Shown: positions 35,522 through 47,916 of the stretch, piece after piece
How positions within the stretch are numbered: the first letter of the stretch is position 1
Layout of the letters: each line of letters opens with the position of its first letter
Assembly: GCA_007449985.2 (NCBI GenBank)
Contig: VIIQ02000569.1
Span: 105,178-169,177 of the forward strand
Length of the DNA stretch: 64,000 nucleotides
Direction: 5' to 3'
Source of the DNA: Desmodesmus armatus
Taxonomy: Eukaryota; Chlorophyta; Chlorophyceae; Sphaeropleales; Scenedesmaceae
Notes under the pieces: model-generated
What the model was told of the DNA's origin: nothing
Database searches by the model: none
Seen by the model: the letters and a program-made list of their open reading frames with translations, nothing else
Program-made: the position numbers and the translations under genes

Positions 35522-37520
35522 TCACTGCAGCCTCAGCCAGCCATCAGCACCACACACAAACTGCCAGCCGCCCTCCAACAGCGCCAGCAACACCACCTCA
35601 CACAGCAGCAAACAGAACAGCACAGCAGACAGCGCAAGCCCTGTGCCCACCAGTATCCTCACCAGCCCACACCCAGGACCAGGGGCGAGCAGCTCACCAA
35701 CGGAAGCAGGCTGCACTTGACGAAGTGCTCGCTGCAACCTCAGATGCTGCTGCTGCCGCCGTTGTGCCCGGCTTTGCGCCCCAGTGGCAAGTGCAGCGGC
35801 AAGCTGGTTGTGGGCATCTCTTTTCTCAGAGCTGCCACCAGGGCCTGCCCCCTCCCACTGTGGCGTTGTGCCCTGTGATGTGTCCTGCAGCAGATGCTGC
35901 AGCCCAGCCTGCCGGTGTGCCTCTGTCGCAGGCCCAGGTGCAGAGGCAGCTGCTGCATCGCTGCCAGCATAGCGGGTTTCCAAGAACCCAGCCTTCAGAG
36001 AGCGCTCAAGGCAGTACACCAAGCCGCATGGCACAAGCACAAGCAGCACCAGCCGCACCCATACCTGCAGCAGCACTAGGGCCACCACAGGATCCGCACA
36101 CAACACATCACCGGCTGTGCTGGCGTGCTCAGGGTCAACAGCAACCTGCCAGTCCAGCAGCTGCCCGGCAGCATACAGCAGCCAACTGAGCTGCTGGCAA
36201 GCCGGCAGGATGGAGGCCGAAGCAGGCCACTGGAAGTAAAGGGTTGCACACATGCTTGCAGCTAAACTCTGCAAAGATGCCACAAATGTCACTGCCTGCA
36301 TGGCCAGTGCCACCCAGAACGGCACCAGCCAGTTGGCATGCAACATGGTGATGATGGGGTACATCAGCAGACCCTTCCACAGCGCAAAAGAGCCAGGGCT
36401 ACCAGCATTCCCTGGCCTCCCAGGCACCAAGCCCACTGCTGGGTGCGCAAGTGCTGCGGTAGGGTGGGTGCTCAGGCAGCTGTGGAGTGCCAAAAAGGCA
36501 TCCTGGCTTGGCGATGTGGTGCTGCTGGGGGCAAAAACACTCTGGAATGCCCAAACCTGGTGGTACGCACGTGCTGGGGCTGCTTGCCCTGCGCATACCA
36601 GCGTGATCAGAAGCCGCAGCACCCGATTGAGGAAAGCAGCACGGTGGCGGTGCACGCGGTACTGCTGTGGCCATGCAGCTATGCAGACCATCTGCAGCAC
36701 AGCACCAACAAAGAAGACGACGGCTGCCCAAAGCTCAAGCGGGGCCATCACGGACTCCTCCTGCAGCATAAGGGGCCAGCACAGGCAGCGCAGCAAGATA
36801 AAGGTGCAGCTGGAACACCACCTAGCCCCAACACATAGGTAGCACACGTGACAAAAGTGCTTTTGGAGCAGCGGGTGCTGCTGCGCGGTCTGGGCAGCCA
36901 CAAAGGTTTCAGCATTTACTGCTTGCAGTCCCGAGGCTACACAGGCTGCTGGCATGCGGCGTAGTGTGACATGATGAGCTGGCACAAATGGGCTTACCTG
37001 CTGCATGCCACCAAACTTGCGCATCAGATTCCAGTTGAGCAGCAGTGCTTGGGATATGGCCAGCACATCCAGCAGAACATACACCCTGCAAATGCCGTTG
37101 TGGCAGCAACCAGATGGACAGACCAGCCCTCACGGCCATCACCATCACCTTCACCATCACCAACCCCAAGACGTTCTGCTGCACCCGGTCAACATCTGAT
37201 GACCGTCCTGCACCGACTAGAGCTGTGCGCCTACCCAAAGGTCACTTCTTGCAAGCATAGACGAGAGACTGTTCACTGCGTATGTGCGGGTTTTACTGGC
37301 ATGAGCATGCAGCCCAGCTAGGGCATTGGACAGGTTGGAGGTCCCACTGTTCAAGGTCAAGTCTGCTTGGCTGCTAATGCTGTTGGCAACGGCCTGCTCA
37401 CCCTTGCACGCTGCTCTCTTGGAAGAACTGACGCTCCATTGAAGGTGGGAGCCTCAGCAGCCAGCAAGGCACCCGTGGCTGACTCTGGGCTGTCAGCATG
37501 GTCGAATTCCATCCATCCAT
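35522..37520 (-). CDS. Multi-pass membrane protein of unknown function, tandem copy 1
   Basis: Exons (minus) 37520-37402, 37085-36998 and 36760-35522 join in phase, giving 481 residues. It begins MDGWNSTMLTAQSQPRVP and continues with WLLRLPPSMERQFFQ. The middle 88-nt exon encodes a membrane segment (VYVLLDVLAISQALLLNW). The long last exon has at least five more hydrophobic segments, a Ser/Ala/Gln-rich hydrophilic loop, and the end GGWQFVCGADGWLRLQ. The gene at 40244-42733 is a paralogue with the same intron positions and phases. I do not recognise the family; transport or signalling roles would be guesswork. Confidence 0.75.
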
Positions 37521-40243
37521 GGCAGCAGCAGTGTCCACTAGAGCTCACATCTGAAGGGGGCCGGGCAGTAAACGTTCACGGATTCAACGTTTAAATGAAG
37601 GTAGTGTGCGCTACCGCGGCTATGAATCCAGAACGTGCAGAGGACATCAGGCAGTGGAGCCAGTGATCCAAACAAGCCGTCTGACCTTCCAACTACAGAC
37701 AAAAAACGTGTATTTTTGATGCGCAACATGAATCAGAGGTGGGAAAACTCTTTCGATGTGTTCAGAGCGATGCTGTGCAGTACTTGTAACATTACCATAC
37801 ATCACAGCCCCCCAACTGCCGTGGACAGGAAGTGGTGGTGCACCACTAGCCCGTCCTCTGACTGCCAGATTTATGCTCAAATCCTACATGTTCACCTGTA
37901 AATGCACAGTTGCGGCCCTCAGTGACCCCCCACCCTTTCTGTACATGCAAGTCGACACACAAGTAGGGTGTCCGACTGATTTGCAGCTGTCACATACAAG
38001 GACAACTGTCCATAGCTCACGCGAGTATTGTCTAGGATAACAATATAAGTGTTGGAGTCATGAGATCAGCTTTTCAAGAAGGGGATGTGAGTTGGGTGGC
38101 TGGGTTGGGTTGAGGTGTCACTGCCGGTCCCGTCACACTCATGTCACTCATGGACCCTGCTGGTCACCTTGACATCAAAAAGGGCAGCCTCCGACCGTAG
38201 CTGCTGCAATTGTGGGCCGCGGTAGCCACGTGCGTTTTCGACATGATTCTCCCTGGGCCTACCTTCAAGGCTTGCTGTGGCAGGTTTGAATACGGCAGTG
38301 TCAGAACAGCAGTACATATGGGACACTGCAATTGTGCGCAACAACACCATCACATGCTGTCAAGTGTGTAAGAGTAATATCAGACGCTCCGACACATATC
38401 AACATATTAGCAAGTTGTAGACCAAGTTGATGGACACCACCCGAGACCTGGCACATCATGTGCAAGCGGCTTGCTTGATGAGGGAATGCATTCTTATGGT
38501 GTCCCGACTGCGCCACATAGTTGTCTAAATTGTGCAAGTCCTTCCAGAGTCAGGACTGGAAAGCTGCTGCACCATGACAAGTCAAAAGCTTGATAAGGTG
38601 CAAGCAGCCGCTGCAACGGTCGCACACCACTCCCCGCCAATGGGCGTACTTTCAGCCCCTGCCAGTGACCTTCACTCTATGGCACAAAGGTGAGCACACA
38701 ACCCTGCCAACAACCCTGGCGGGGCTTCACTGATACTACATTCACTGATACTGAATTGCTGATGAGGCATGAGATGTGATTGTCGCTATGCTATTGATAA
38801 GTGCTCCCAACTTTTGACAGCAGTATGAGCACCAACAACCAACCATGAACAACAATGCCTACCGTTGTATGCCGCATACCATTGACCGACATACTGTTGA
38901 CACGTACAGACAATGCAACGCCTTCCGTTCTTCAGGAGCTCATGCGGCGAGCTGCTGCAAAGGTACTAGGCTAGCGCACACTCCGCACACTGAACACAAT
39001 CACCACTGGGGAGTAAAGGGGGGCCACGAGTGCCATGGCCTTAGCCCTCAAGCATGAAGAGCCGTCCTCAATGGACACGATGCCAATGGAAGAGGAGACA
39101 TGGCATTAGGGCACCGTGCCCTACCACCCCGTGCATATCGTTGTTTCACCCTCCAGCATGATCCAACACACAGCTATACATCAGGCCACCATCATCAAAA
39201 GCCAGTTCAAAACACAGCCATATCAGCAATGTCGATACAGCCAACCCTGCAGCCAGCTGGTCACTGCAGTACAGGGGCAGCTGGTCACCACTGCCAATCC
39301 TCTACACCCTGAAATGCCACAGCCATTCATGGGCTGGACTACACATACGCTGCTGCTCCCCAGCCTGCTCCCAACAGCGGTACACCAAAATGCAGCAGCT
39401 GACGCGTAGTGAGCCAGTTGTCCTGCAACTGAACCCCTTACACGCATTGCATAAACAATCTGAAGTCCAGACCTACAGCCGAGACTGACAGAACACGTGC
39501 AATGGCAAATTGACAAAAGAACCAATGCTGCTGATACTATTCAACAGATTGGGGCCATGCCTGCCTGCTCACGTGCCCAAACGCGCCCAAACGGCATGAA
39601 CACCAAGCAAGCAAAGGACAGCAGATGGACCAGAACCGCACAAAGCATCCAACAAGCCAAGCCCGTGAGAATGTGGGCCATACTTGCCAATGCAGCAACA
39701 GTGGAAGCTTCGTAATAATAATCATCCCAGCCCATTGATAGCACTCACAAGCTGCCCCAATTCAGCTCACACAATACCTTTGGCTGTGTTGGCTGGCAGA
39801 GCCCATGCCTGCTAGCAGTGCCAACGTGATGCCATGTCTGATTTCAACATGCAGAATGCACGCCTTTACACACCCCATGAGTCATGATGCAACACCAGCT
39901 TGCTGCCGATAGCAGGGCCGTTGGCATATATAGCGGAACAGCCTTCAAGGCTTGGCAAGGGTGCATGCCAGTCGCCACCGTAGGACGTGCATAGTAGCCA
40001 CGCACAGCCAATCTGCCGGCTGTGAACACTGAATAAACCTCACAACGGCCGCCCCTGCCTCTGATGTTGACTCAGCTGTTGCTAGAGAACCATGCCGTTC
40101 ATTTGGCGTCAGCGGCATGCCAGAATGCACAACTATCCACTGCCCCAACCTCCCGACTCCTCAGAGCAGCCACAACCAAACCCATACGCCATCCTCAGCA
40201 CAAGGGATGAACATAAGCGATACCACACACGGCATGCGGTGCA
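37521..40243. other. Spacer between the tandem membrane-protein genes
   Basis: Holds the promoter of copy 1 and the 3' region of copy 2. Only short frames in biased sequence; no exon, RNA gene or recognised repeat found. Confidence 0.5.
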
Positions 40244-42733
40244 TCACTGCAGCCTCAGCCAGCCGTCAGCACCACACACAAACTGCCAGCCGCCCTTCAA
40301 CAGCGCCAGCAGCACCACCTCACACAACAACCAACATACCAGCACAGCAGACAGCGCAAGCCCTGTACCCACCAGTATCCTCACAAGCCCACACCCAGGA
40401 CCAGGGGCCAACAGCTCACTCGCAAAAGCAGGCCGTACTGCACCCAGCACTTGCTCTAACCGCTGCTGCTGCTGCTGCTGCTGCCTGTGTTGCCGCCGTT
40501 GTGCCTGGGGTTGTGCCCCAGTGGCAAGTGCAGCGGAACGCTGGTTGTGAGCGCCCCTACGACCGGAGCTACTGCTAGGCCCAGACCGCACGCTCTGTGA
40601 CGCCATGGCCTGTGGTAGCTCCCGCAACGAATGCTGCAGCCCAGTCTGCCGTTGTGCGGTGGGCACAGGTGCAGAGGCAGATGCTGCGTCGTTGCCAGCA
40701 TAGCGGGTGTTCAAGAACCCAGCCCTGAGAGAACACTCAAGGCAGTACACCAAGGTGCACGGTACAAGCACAAGCAGCACGAGCCGTACCCAAACTTGCA
40801 GCAGCACTAGGGCCACCACAGGATCCGCACACACAACATCACTGGCTGTGCTGGCCTGATCAGGGTCAACAGCAACCGGCCAATCCAGCAGCTGCCCGGC
40901 AGCATACACCAGCCAGTTGAGGTGCTGGCAAGCCGGCAAAATAGTCGCTGAAGTCGGCCAATGGACGTAGACATTTGCACACAGGGTTGGCAACATGTTG
41001 CCCACAGATATTGAGAATGTTGCAGCCTGCATGGCCACTGCCCACCAGAACGGCACCAACCAGTTGGCATGCATCATGTAGATGACCGGGTACATCAGCA
41101 GGCCCTTCCACAATGCGACAGGGTCAGTGCTGCTGGCTACAGCTGGAGCCCCTCCGACAAGCAAGTCTGTAGCCGCGTTGAAGGGCGCTAAGGGCGCTAA
41201 GGCGGCACTGGGGCAGCCCAGCCCTGCAGAAGATGGAGCCAGCCCTGGTTGCAGGCTGCATTGCGCGTGAGGCAGGTGGCCAACCACATTGTACAGCAAG
41301 TGGATCTGCCGCCACCCCTGCACAGGGGTCACCAGCAGCAGATTCGCCAGCGGCAGCATCAGCCGCGCCACGCGGTTGACCAGGGCGATGCGTTGGCGGT
41401 ACAGCCTGTAGTGCTGGGGCCAGCCCACCATGCCGGCCACTTGCAGCAGGGCGCAGACAAAGAACATCACTGTGGCCACCTGCTCATGGAGCATCATCAC
41501 TGACTCCTCCTGCAACAGGTGAAGGGCAGGGCGAGGCAGCATATCCAGGCTGTCAACAGCTGCAGCGATGATGAAACTTTGCTGTGAAGGTCGCTGTGAA
41601 AGCGATAGCGAACTTCGCCTTGTGAAGAAGTTCTTCGCAACGCACATTCATATTCAACTGCGCCTGCTGCCTGGGTCGCTAGAACTTCCCCACTTGTCTG
41701 TACGACCGGTGGCTCCAATGCGTTCTTCGCAAGTGCATGCACACACTGTGTGCTACTGCACAGCGCCGCAAGGCAGAAACATGCTCATCCCTGCAGGTTT
41801 GCATGCGCATGTAGGGACGGGGTCCTAAACCCAACAGCGAGAGCTTATTTACATGCACGATTGCCGATGTTGAGTCCAGCGATAGAAACAGCCAGCACAG
41901 CATGCCGAATGACAGCAACCTGACCACAATGGCTGACAACAGCTTGCATCTACTACTGTCTTCTGGCTGAGGCATTGTAACACACCTTCCGCAATGAAGC
42001 AAACTTGCGCAGCAAGTGCCAGTTCATCAGCAGCGCTTGCATCAACGCCAGCACGTCCAGAAAGATGTACACCCTGCACACACATGATGCAGTAGCGAGC
42101 GACGAGTATTTGACAGCAGTATGGGAAGAAGGGTATTCGTGCTGCCCTGGCCGGTCTGCTGAGACTAAATCCCACCGGCTGGGACTTATGTAAAGTTGAA
42201 CTACAAGCAGTAGCATCATTCAATTACAGGCCGCAGCAAGCCAACACAACTTCAGGCCGCAGCAAGCCAACACAATATGATGCTCGTTGCAGCATGCTGG
42301 TAGCGTGCAATGCTGTCAGCCACACCAAAGCCTGTTGTCAGCGGCCAGCATTGATGCTCTGATGCACTGATGCAGCAGTGGTAGGTGTTGCATGGCTTGG
42401 GTCACCAGAGATTGCAGTGGCTGATTGTGTTGAGCTCCTGCTCCTTGCTGGCGAGGATCTAGGAAGACGTGCCGGCTTCTACAGACGCATCTCGCACACA
42501 CACCTTTGCACACTGCCATCCTGGAAAAACTGCCGCTCCAGCGGGGGAGGCAACCTCAACAGCCAGCTTATGTGCTGCGGCTGCTCAGTGAGCTGAGCAG
42601 AGGCTGCCATGGAGTCTGAATCCAATCCTGATCGGTAATGCTGCTGTTGCTGCTGTTGTTGCTGCTGCTGCTGCTGCTGTTGCTCTTGCTGCTGGTGTTG
42701 CTGCTGGTGTGAGCCATTCAGGTGTCCTTCCAT
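40244..42733 (-). CDS. Multi-pass membrane protein of unknown function, tandem copy 2
   Basis: Exons (minus) 42733-42504, 42073-41986 and 41509-40244 join in phase, giving 527 residues. It starts MEGHLNGSHQQQHQQQ and runs into a 14-Gln tract absent from copy 1. It then shares WLLRLPPPLERQFFQ, the 88-nt membrane exon (VYIFLDVLALMQALLMNW) and the long last exon with LLMYPVIYMMHANWLVPFW and ALVLLQVWVRLVLLVLVPC. The final ~56 residues are almost identical to copy 1 (3 differences), while the region just after exon 2 is much more diverged. Function unknown. It is divergent from the SET gene, with 207 bp between start codons. Confidence 0.75.
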
Positions 42734-42940
42734 GTGCTCTCTGCCGTGACCAAGAAATTCTCTCCAGCAGGTTATGCACCTGAAAGTTTATTCATTCTTA
42801 AGCTCGACTACGACAACCGTGTGTAAGCCTCGGCCTGAAGTGCGAGCCATGATCCAAGCGGTTTATGTTCAAAGTTCACGCACGACCGTCTCTGCTTGAT
42901 TGCCCACGTTGTTTGTAATCAGTGCAATCATCCACTAACA
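42734..42940. promoter_or_regulatory. Compact bidirectional promoter region
   Basis: Only 207 bp separate the ATG of membrane protein copy 2 (-, 42733) from the ATG of the SET gene (+, 42941). Both 5' UTRs and promoters must fit here or overlap. No TATA box or known motif stands out. Confidence 0.55.
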
Positions 42941-44485
42941 ATGGCTTCAAGGCTTACAGCTGGCAGCAGCAAAGCTGCAGCAGGAGCAGTGCTGCCAGGC
43001 TGGCCATCAAGCCATGTCACCCCAGGCAGGCTTCAGCAGCGCTACCAACGCCACGTGAACTCAAAAAGTGCGCTATCCACGAGCTTGCAGCAGCAGCAGC
43101 ACGGTGAACGGAGGAGTGACACTCAACGAGTGACACGCGTGGCAGCAGTGTCACCAGCAGCTGCTGCAAATGCGCTGCATGCTGCTGCTGCCACGACTGG
43201 CTCCTTGTTGGAATGGATGCAGCAGCAGGGCTGTGTGGTGCAAGGAGTGGAGCTGCAATATGGACAGGGGGAGCAGGGGCAAGTATGCAGGGAGCTGAAA
43301 GCATCCAAGGTAAGTTGGGAGGCACACGGCTTGCAGTTGTGCTGCATCTGTTTGGTCACACGACGTTTACAAGACTTTCGAAGATGGCAGGTAACTACAG
43401 TGGCAGGCTGTGACATCATGTGCCTGCGGTATCCCGCAGACTGCTCAGAGCTGGTTGCAGCTTGCAGCCTCGTGATCAGAAGACAGGGGTTCCAGGGTGG
43501 TTGGGACGGCTGGAGTGGGCCATGGAATCTCCTGCAGCAGCCATGAGATGCACTGGCTTGTGCACTCCCCTGCCCCCCCCCCCCTCTCAAAAACCCTCAA
43601 AACAAGCAACCTGCCCTGTGTGTTGGTGCAGGACCTTGTGCCTGGAGATGTGCTGGTGTCAGTCCCACTCAGCTGCACAGTGCACTACAGGGAGGCAGAC
43701 ATCACCAACAGCAGTGCAGCAGCAGATACCAGCAGCAGCGAACCCAGCAGCAGCAGCAGTAGCAGCAGCAGCAGCGGCAGGGTTGCTGCCCTGCGTCGGC
43801 TGCAGGGCAGTGTCCCCACTGCTTCAGACGGCTCACATGGGGCCTGGCAGTTCAAGATGGCGCTGCAGGTGAGACACCAACACACTGGCGGGGCGGGCAG
43901 CGAAATTGTACAGTAATTGGGGACAGAGTCCCAACCTCGGCACTAGCCAATGAGCCAGGGGCTCATGACGGTGCCAGAGGGCCTACTAATGTACCCCAGT
44001 TCCCCAAGTCAGGTGTGAGAGAGGTGAAAGGATTGCATCAGTCGTACGGGCACCATAAATTGTCCAAGCAGTGCAGTCACTGAGTTAGGTGGGGGCACGG
44101 CAGCATTTGTGCCGGTGTGTGAGGAGGTTTGTGTGTAGGTGTTTGTGTGTGTGTGTGTGTGGGGGGGGGGGGGGGCGGAGGGGGCTGAAGGATGAGAGGA
44201 CCTAGGGACCTTGGGGGAAGGGGGCCTGGGCTGAGACCTGTCGGCATTGTCACATGTGTGACGGTGACATAGTCAGCAACATGCCTCGTCAGGCAAGTTG
44301 GTCATATACGTGCTCCAGGATAGAAAATAACTGCCACATGCGGGCACGGCTGGTGTAATGGTGACCTCTCACAATTGCACAGGTCCTCAGCACTGCAGGC
44401 TAGAGCTATACAGACCTATTGTTCATGTACGCTACGCGCATGTTCACCACCGCCCTTGTCCTGCTGCTTCGCATCATGACACTGG

Positions 44486-44582
<97 letters not shown>

Positions 44583-46654
44583 AGGTGTTGCTGCATGCGA
44601 TGGACCCTGACTCACCCCTGCAGCCTTACATACAGACACTGCCAGGCGTCTGCCCCGGGTTATGCACCCCTCAGGTGGGCCAGCAGACAACAAACACAGT
44701 TGGAGTTCCTGCGAGTGTATATGTATGGTTGTGTGTGTGTACAGGAGGAGGGGGATGCGTGTTGCGCCGTTGGTGCCATTTGCCGCAGCATACAAGATTC
44801 CCCGAGCCGCAGCATACACGAGCCGTGGCATATGAGGTGCAGCTCTCACCTGCCTGTCGTACTTTTTGTGCCTCCTTCCTCCTGCTGTTGTGAAGCTGGC
44901 TTGCATTGTGTCCATCCCTCCTGCCCTCCATCTCTGTTTCACTCCTGCTGACCCGTCTGCTGCTTCTGCTTCTGTGCGCCCCCCCCCCCCCCCAGGTGGC
45001 CATGCTGTGGCCTTCTCAACAGCTGCATGAGTGCCAGGCGCCCCAGCTAGCAGCAGACGCAGGCAGCCAGGCATATTGGCTGGAGCAGTATGCGCGGGAC
45101 GTGCTGGGCCCACTGCCTGGGGGGCACGGCGATGCATTTGGGGCCAGTTGGTGACGCAGGAGCGGCTAGGTATGAGGGGGGGGGGGCAATGCAGGACACA
45201 CGTGTTTGCATATGCTTTCGGGATGGAGGAGGGGTGAAGGACAAGTAGATGGATCGTTGGTGATGGCATGTGCAGGAGTCTTTTTCTCTTTCAGCAACCC
45301 TTGATGCCAGAAACCCCAGGTGGGGTGTTACTGTCCGCATTGCAGCGGCACTCAGCACAGCACAGCATGACTGATCTACAAGTGTTCGGAAAAATTATGG
45401 TGGTAGTGTAGTTGATTATGTGCCCCCCCCCCCCTTGTGCTGTGTGCAGGCTGGGCGCTTGCTGTGTCCATGTCTCGTGCCTTTGGTTTCAAGCAGCTGG
45501 GTGGTTATGCGCTGGCGCCCCTCATAGACATGGCCAACCACGCACTTGTCAGCAACGCAGAGGTCAGGTACTCACAGGACACTGGACGCATCACACTGGT
45601 GGCAAACAAACAGGTGAGCCGGGCTTGTGAAGGGGGGGGGGGGGGCTTGACTTCTGTGGGTGAGGGTGGGCGGGGGGCGCGGAGGGGGGGGGGGTCAATC
45701 AGGGGGCCTCAATCAGCAGGCAGTGGTGGGCCAGGGCGGGTGGTTGGGCGGCAGCTTGGCTCGCCCAATCAGCCCAGTGGGTGTCTGCGAGATGTATGAA
45801 AAGCAGCAGCCTGACTGTAGGCGTAAGACATGACAACGAGTGGTTGAAGGGTTTCCTGTCTCGCGCGTGTAGCCAAACCCTGGGAACATAAACAGTTTTT
45901 TTCCAAGAATAGTGAGTGCCGCAAGTCAGTTCTCCCAGCTACTACGCAAGGATTGCAGCAGCCTGACTTCCCTGTCTACTACTGTGTTGGCGCAGGTGTC
46001 TGTTGGCCAGTCCATCTTGTTGAACTACGGCTCCCATGACAACGCCAACCTGCTGCTGAGCTACGGCTTTGTGGTGCCTGACAACCCGGCAGACAGGGTC
46101 AGGGTCAACCTGGACATTGAAACAGTGCTGGTGAGGGAGAAGGAACACAGTTCGAGCAAAGGGCGCCCCGGGGGGGGGGGGGGGGGGGGGGCAGGGTTGG
46201 TGTGCTTTCATGCCCTCAGGGCTGGAATGGGACAGCCTGTGTGCGTCAGGGCACGGTTGCGGGATGACGGAATGACGGAATGGCGGTGGGATTCAAACCG
46301 GATAATGTGGCTTAGAGAGATGGTGAGCTGGGGGGGGGGGGGGGGGCTTTCTGTGCAGAGTCAGCACAGCTGCCTTCCGGTCCCCGCACCTGCATGCCCC
46401 CCGTATTTTCTCACACCCCACAGCCTGGCTTCAGATCATGCAGAGACACCGTAACAGAGCCGTATTCATCCATCCTCTTCCCACCAGTACTGCCTCCTGC
46501 TCCCCTCCTCCCCTGCGCTCCCCTTCCCCTCTCCTCCCTTGGGCAGGCTGCCATCCTACAGTTCATCGGTGGTGAGCTGCCGCCCTCAGGTCGGCCCACA
46601 GACGGCCTGCGCCAGTGGCAGCGCACCGCACTGACACAGCTGGGACTTATACAG

Positions 46655-46689
<35 letters not shown>

Positions 46690-47916
46690 TGCAGCAGTAG
46701 ATGCCAAAGGAGCGGCACCAGCAGCAGCAGCGGTAGCAGCAGGCAGCTCTGCTGCTGCAGGGCCAGATGGCGCTGCTGCTGCCAACAGTGAGCAGCAGCA
46801 GCAGCAGCAGCAGCTGGTTGCTGTTGGCATTGGGGTCAGCCTCCTGTGTCTGGTCCACTGCTGGCTGCAGTGCGCGTGGTGCTGGCTGAGGTGAGGGGGG
46901 GGGGGGAGGGGGGAAAGCAGAACATGTGTTTGTGATGAAGTGGGGTGGGGTGGGGTGGGGTGGGAGGTGGGGGAAGGGGGGTGGGGATGTGGGAGGGGGG
47001 AAGGGGGGGGGGGGGGGGGGGGCAGAGAGGCGCCATGGTTTGGTGTAGGTCTTCCAGCCAGGCTGTGGATAGGAGGGTTGGAGGCAGAACGTGTGTTTGT
47101 GGTGGGGTGGGGTGGGGTGGGGAGGTGGAGGAGGTGGTTGGGGTGGTGAGGGGGGCTAGACAGAGGCACCATGTTTTGGTGTAGGTCCACAAGCCAGGCT
47201 GTTGAGGACAGTGCTGATTCAGTTCCTGCGTCTGCATGGCATATGGTAAACCAAGTTGTGCTGGGCCATGTGGCCACCCCAAACTGGTGCCATGGGAGAC
47301 CCGCCCACACTGTGTTGTGGCCTCAATGCTGCTGGTTTGCAGGACCGTGCTGCTGTCAAGTCAAGGACGTTGGAACAGCTGGGAGACTGGGACCAACCAC
47401 TGTCAACACAGCATGAGGTGCGCAGCGCGGTTTAGTGACATGGTTGTGAGGGTGTGCATTTGCAGTCTTAGTACAGCACGGCAGTGTGACGGCTGCAGCA
47501 GCTATTGCATTCAGCTGGCCCTGAAACTGGAAGTGATGATGTTGCTGCCAGTTTGCTTTGCCAAAGCTCATGCACTGCTGCTGCTGCTGCCTGCGCTGCT
47601 GCCGCACGGGTTGCTGCTGTTGCCGCCGCCTGTGTGTTGCATTGTTCATCCTCTTCAGGCGCTGGTGATGAAGGCCCTAGTGGGCCTCTGCACAGTGCTG
47701 TACAAGGCGTTCCCCACCAGCATACAGCAGGACAAGGCCACGCTGGCCAGCTTACAGGACGGACAGCAGCAGCAGCAGCAGCAGCGGTTGGACACTGCTC
47801 TGTCGCAAGAGAGGCTGTTGACGGCAGTCCAGTTCAGGTTGAATCAGAAGCTGCTGCTAGAAAAGTCCACCAAGCAGCTGATACAGCGGCTGCAGGAGCT
47901 GGCTGCAAAGGAGTAG
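42941..47916 (+). CDS. SET-domain protein lysine methyltransferase, Rubisco-LSMT/SETD type, probably plastid
   Basis: Exons: 42941-43309, 43632-43868, 44585-44674, 44996-45169, 45450-45613, 45996-46130, 46547-46787, 46871-46890, 47343-47417, 47659-47916; about 587 residues. All junctions are in phase except one base missing inside exon 4. The N-terminus is Ser/Ala/Arg/Gln-rich, like a transit peptide. Family signatures: SLLEWMQQQGC, MSRAFGF, the cofactor-site motif LIDMANH, and LLNYGSHDNANLLLSYGF. The C-terminal substrate-binding helices include AVKSRTLEQLGDWDQPLS and LLTAVQFRLNQKLL. Ala and Gln tracts lie in exon 7 and the last exon. Exon 4 reads GHGDAFGASW-stop, but the neighbouring frame gives QLVTQERLG, which joins the next exon. 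One extra G in the GGGG at 45140-45143 restores it. Confidence 0.85.
43908..44018 (+). repeat. Dispersed repeat family C, copy 2 (intron 2 of the SET gene)
   Basis: Starts GTACAGTAATTGGGGACAG, then GTCCCAACCTCGGCACTAGC, GCCAGGGGCTCATGACGG and ends GTCAGGTGTGAG. The order of blocks is the same as in the copies at 35124 and 52839. Confidence 0.85.
44486..44583. repeat. (CTG)~32 tract abutting a splice acceptor
   Basis: Uninterrupted CTG triplets occupy nearly 100 bp of intron 2 of the SET gene and end in CTAG, the acceptor of exon 3 (44585). No ordinary polypyrimidine tract separates the repeat from the acceptor. Confidence 0.95.
46924..47160. repeat. G-rich repeats (TGGGG)n in intron 8 of the SET gene
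   Basis: Pentamers GGGGT/TGGGG near 46939-46962 and 47100-47120, and a G-run of about 18 near 47005-47022. Two similar segments containing CACCATG-TTTTGGTGTAGGTC flank the G-runs, suggesting a local duplication. Confidence 0.75.

Noticed and set aside
35290..36189. Plus-strand frame of about 299 codons
   Set aside because: It lies antisense to the last exon of membrane protein copy 1, which has the conserved paralogue and splice structure. The plus frame is a shadow.
44419..44610. Poly-Leu or poly-Ala frames over the CTG tract
   Set aside because: The tract is intronic: it ends at the acceptor of a phase-consistent SET-gene exon.
46788..46870. Frameshift in the SET gene after the Ala/Gln tracts
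   Set aside because: An 82-83-bp intron with a GTGAGC donor and TGCAG acceptor explains the change of frame.
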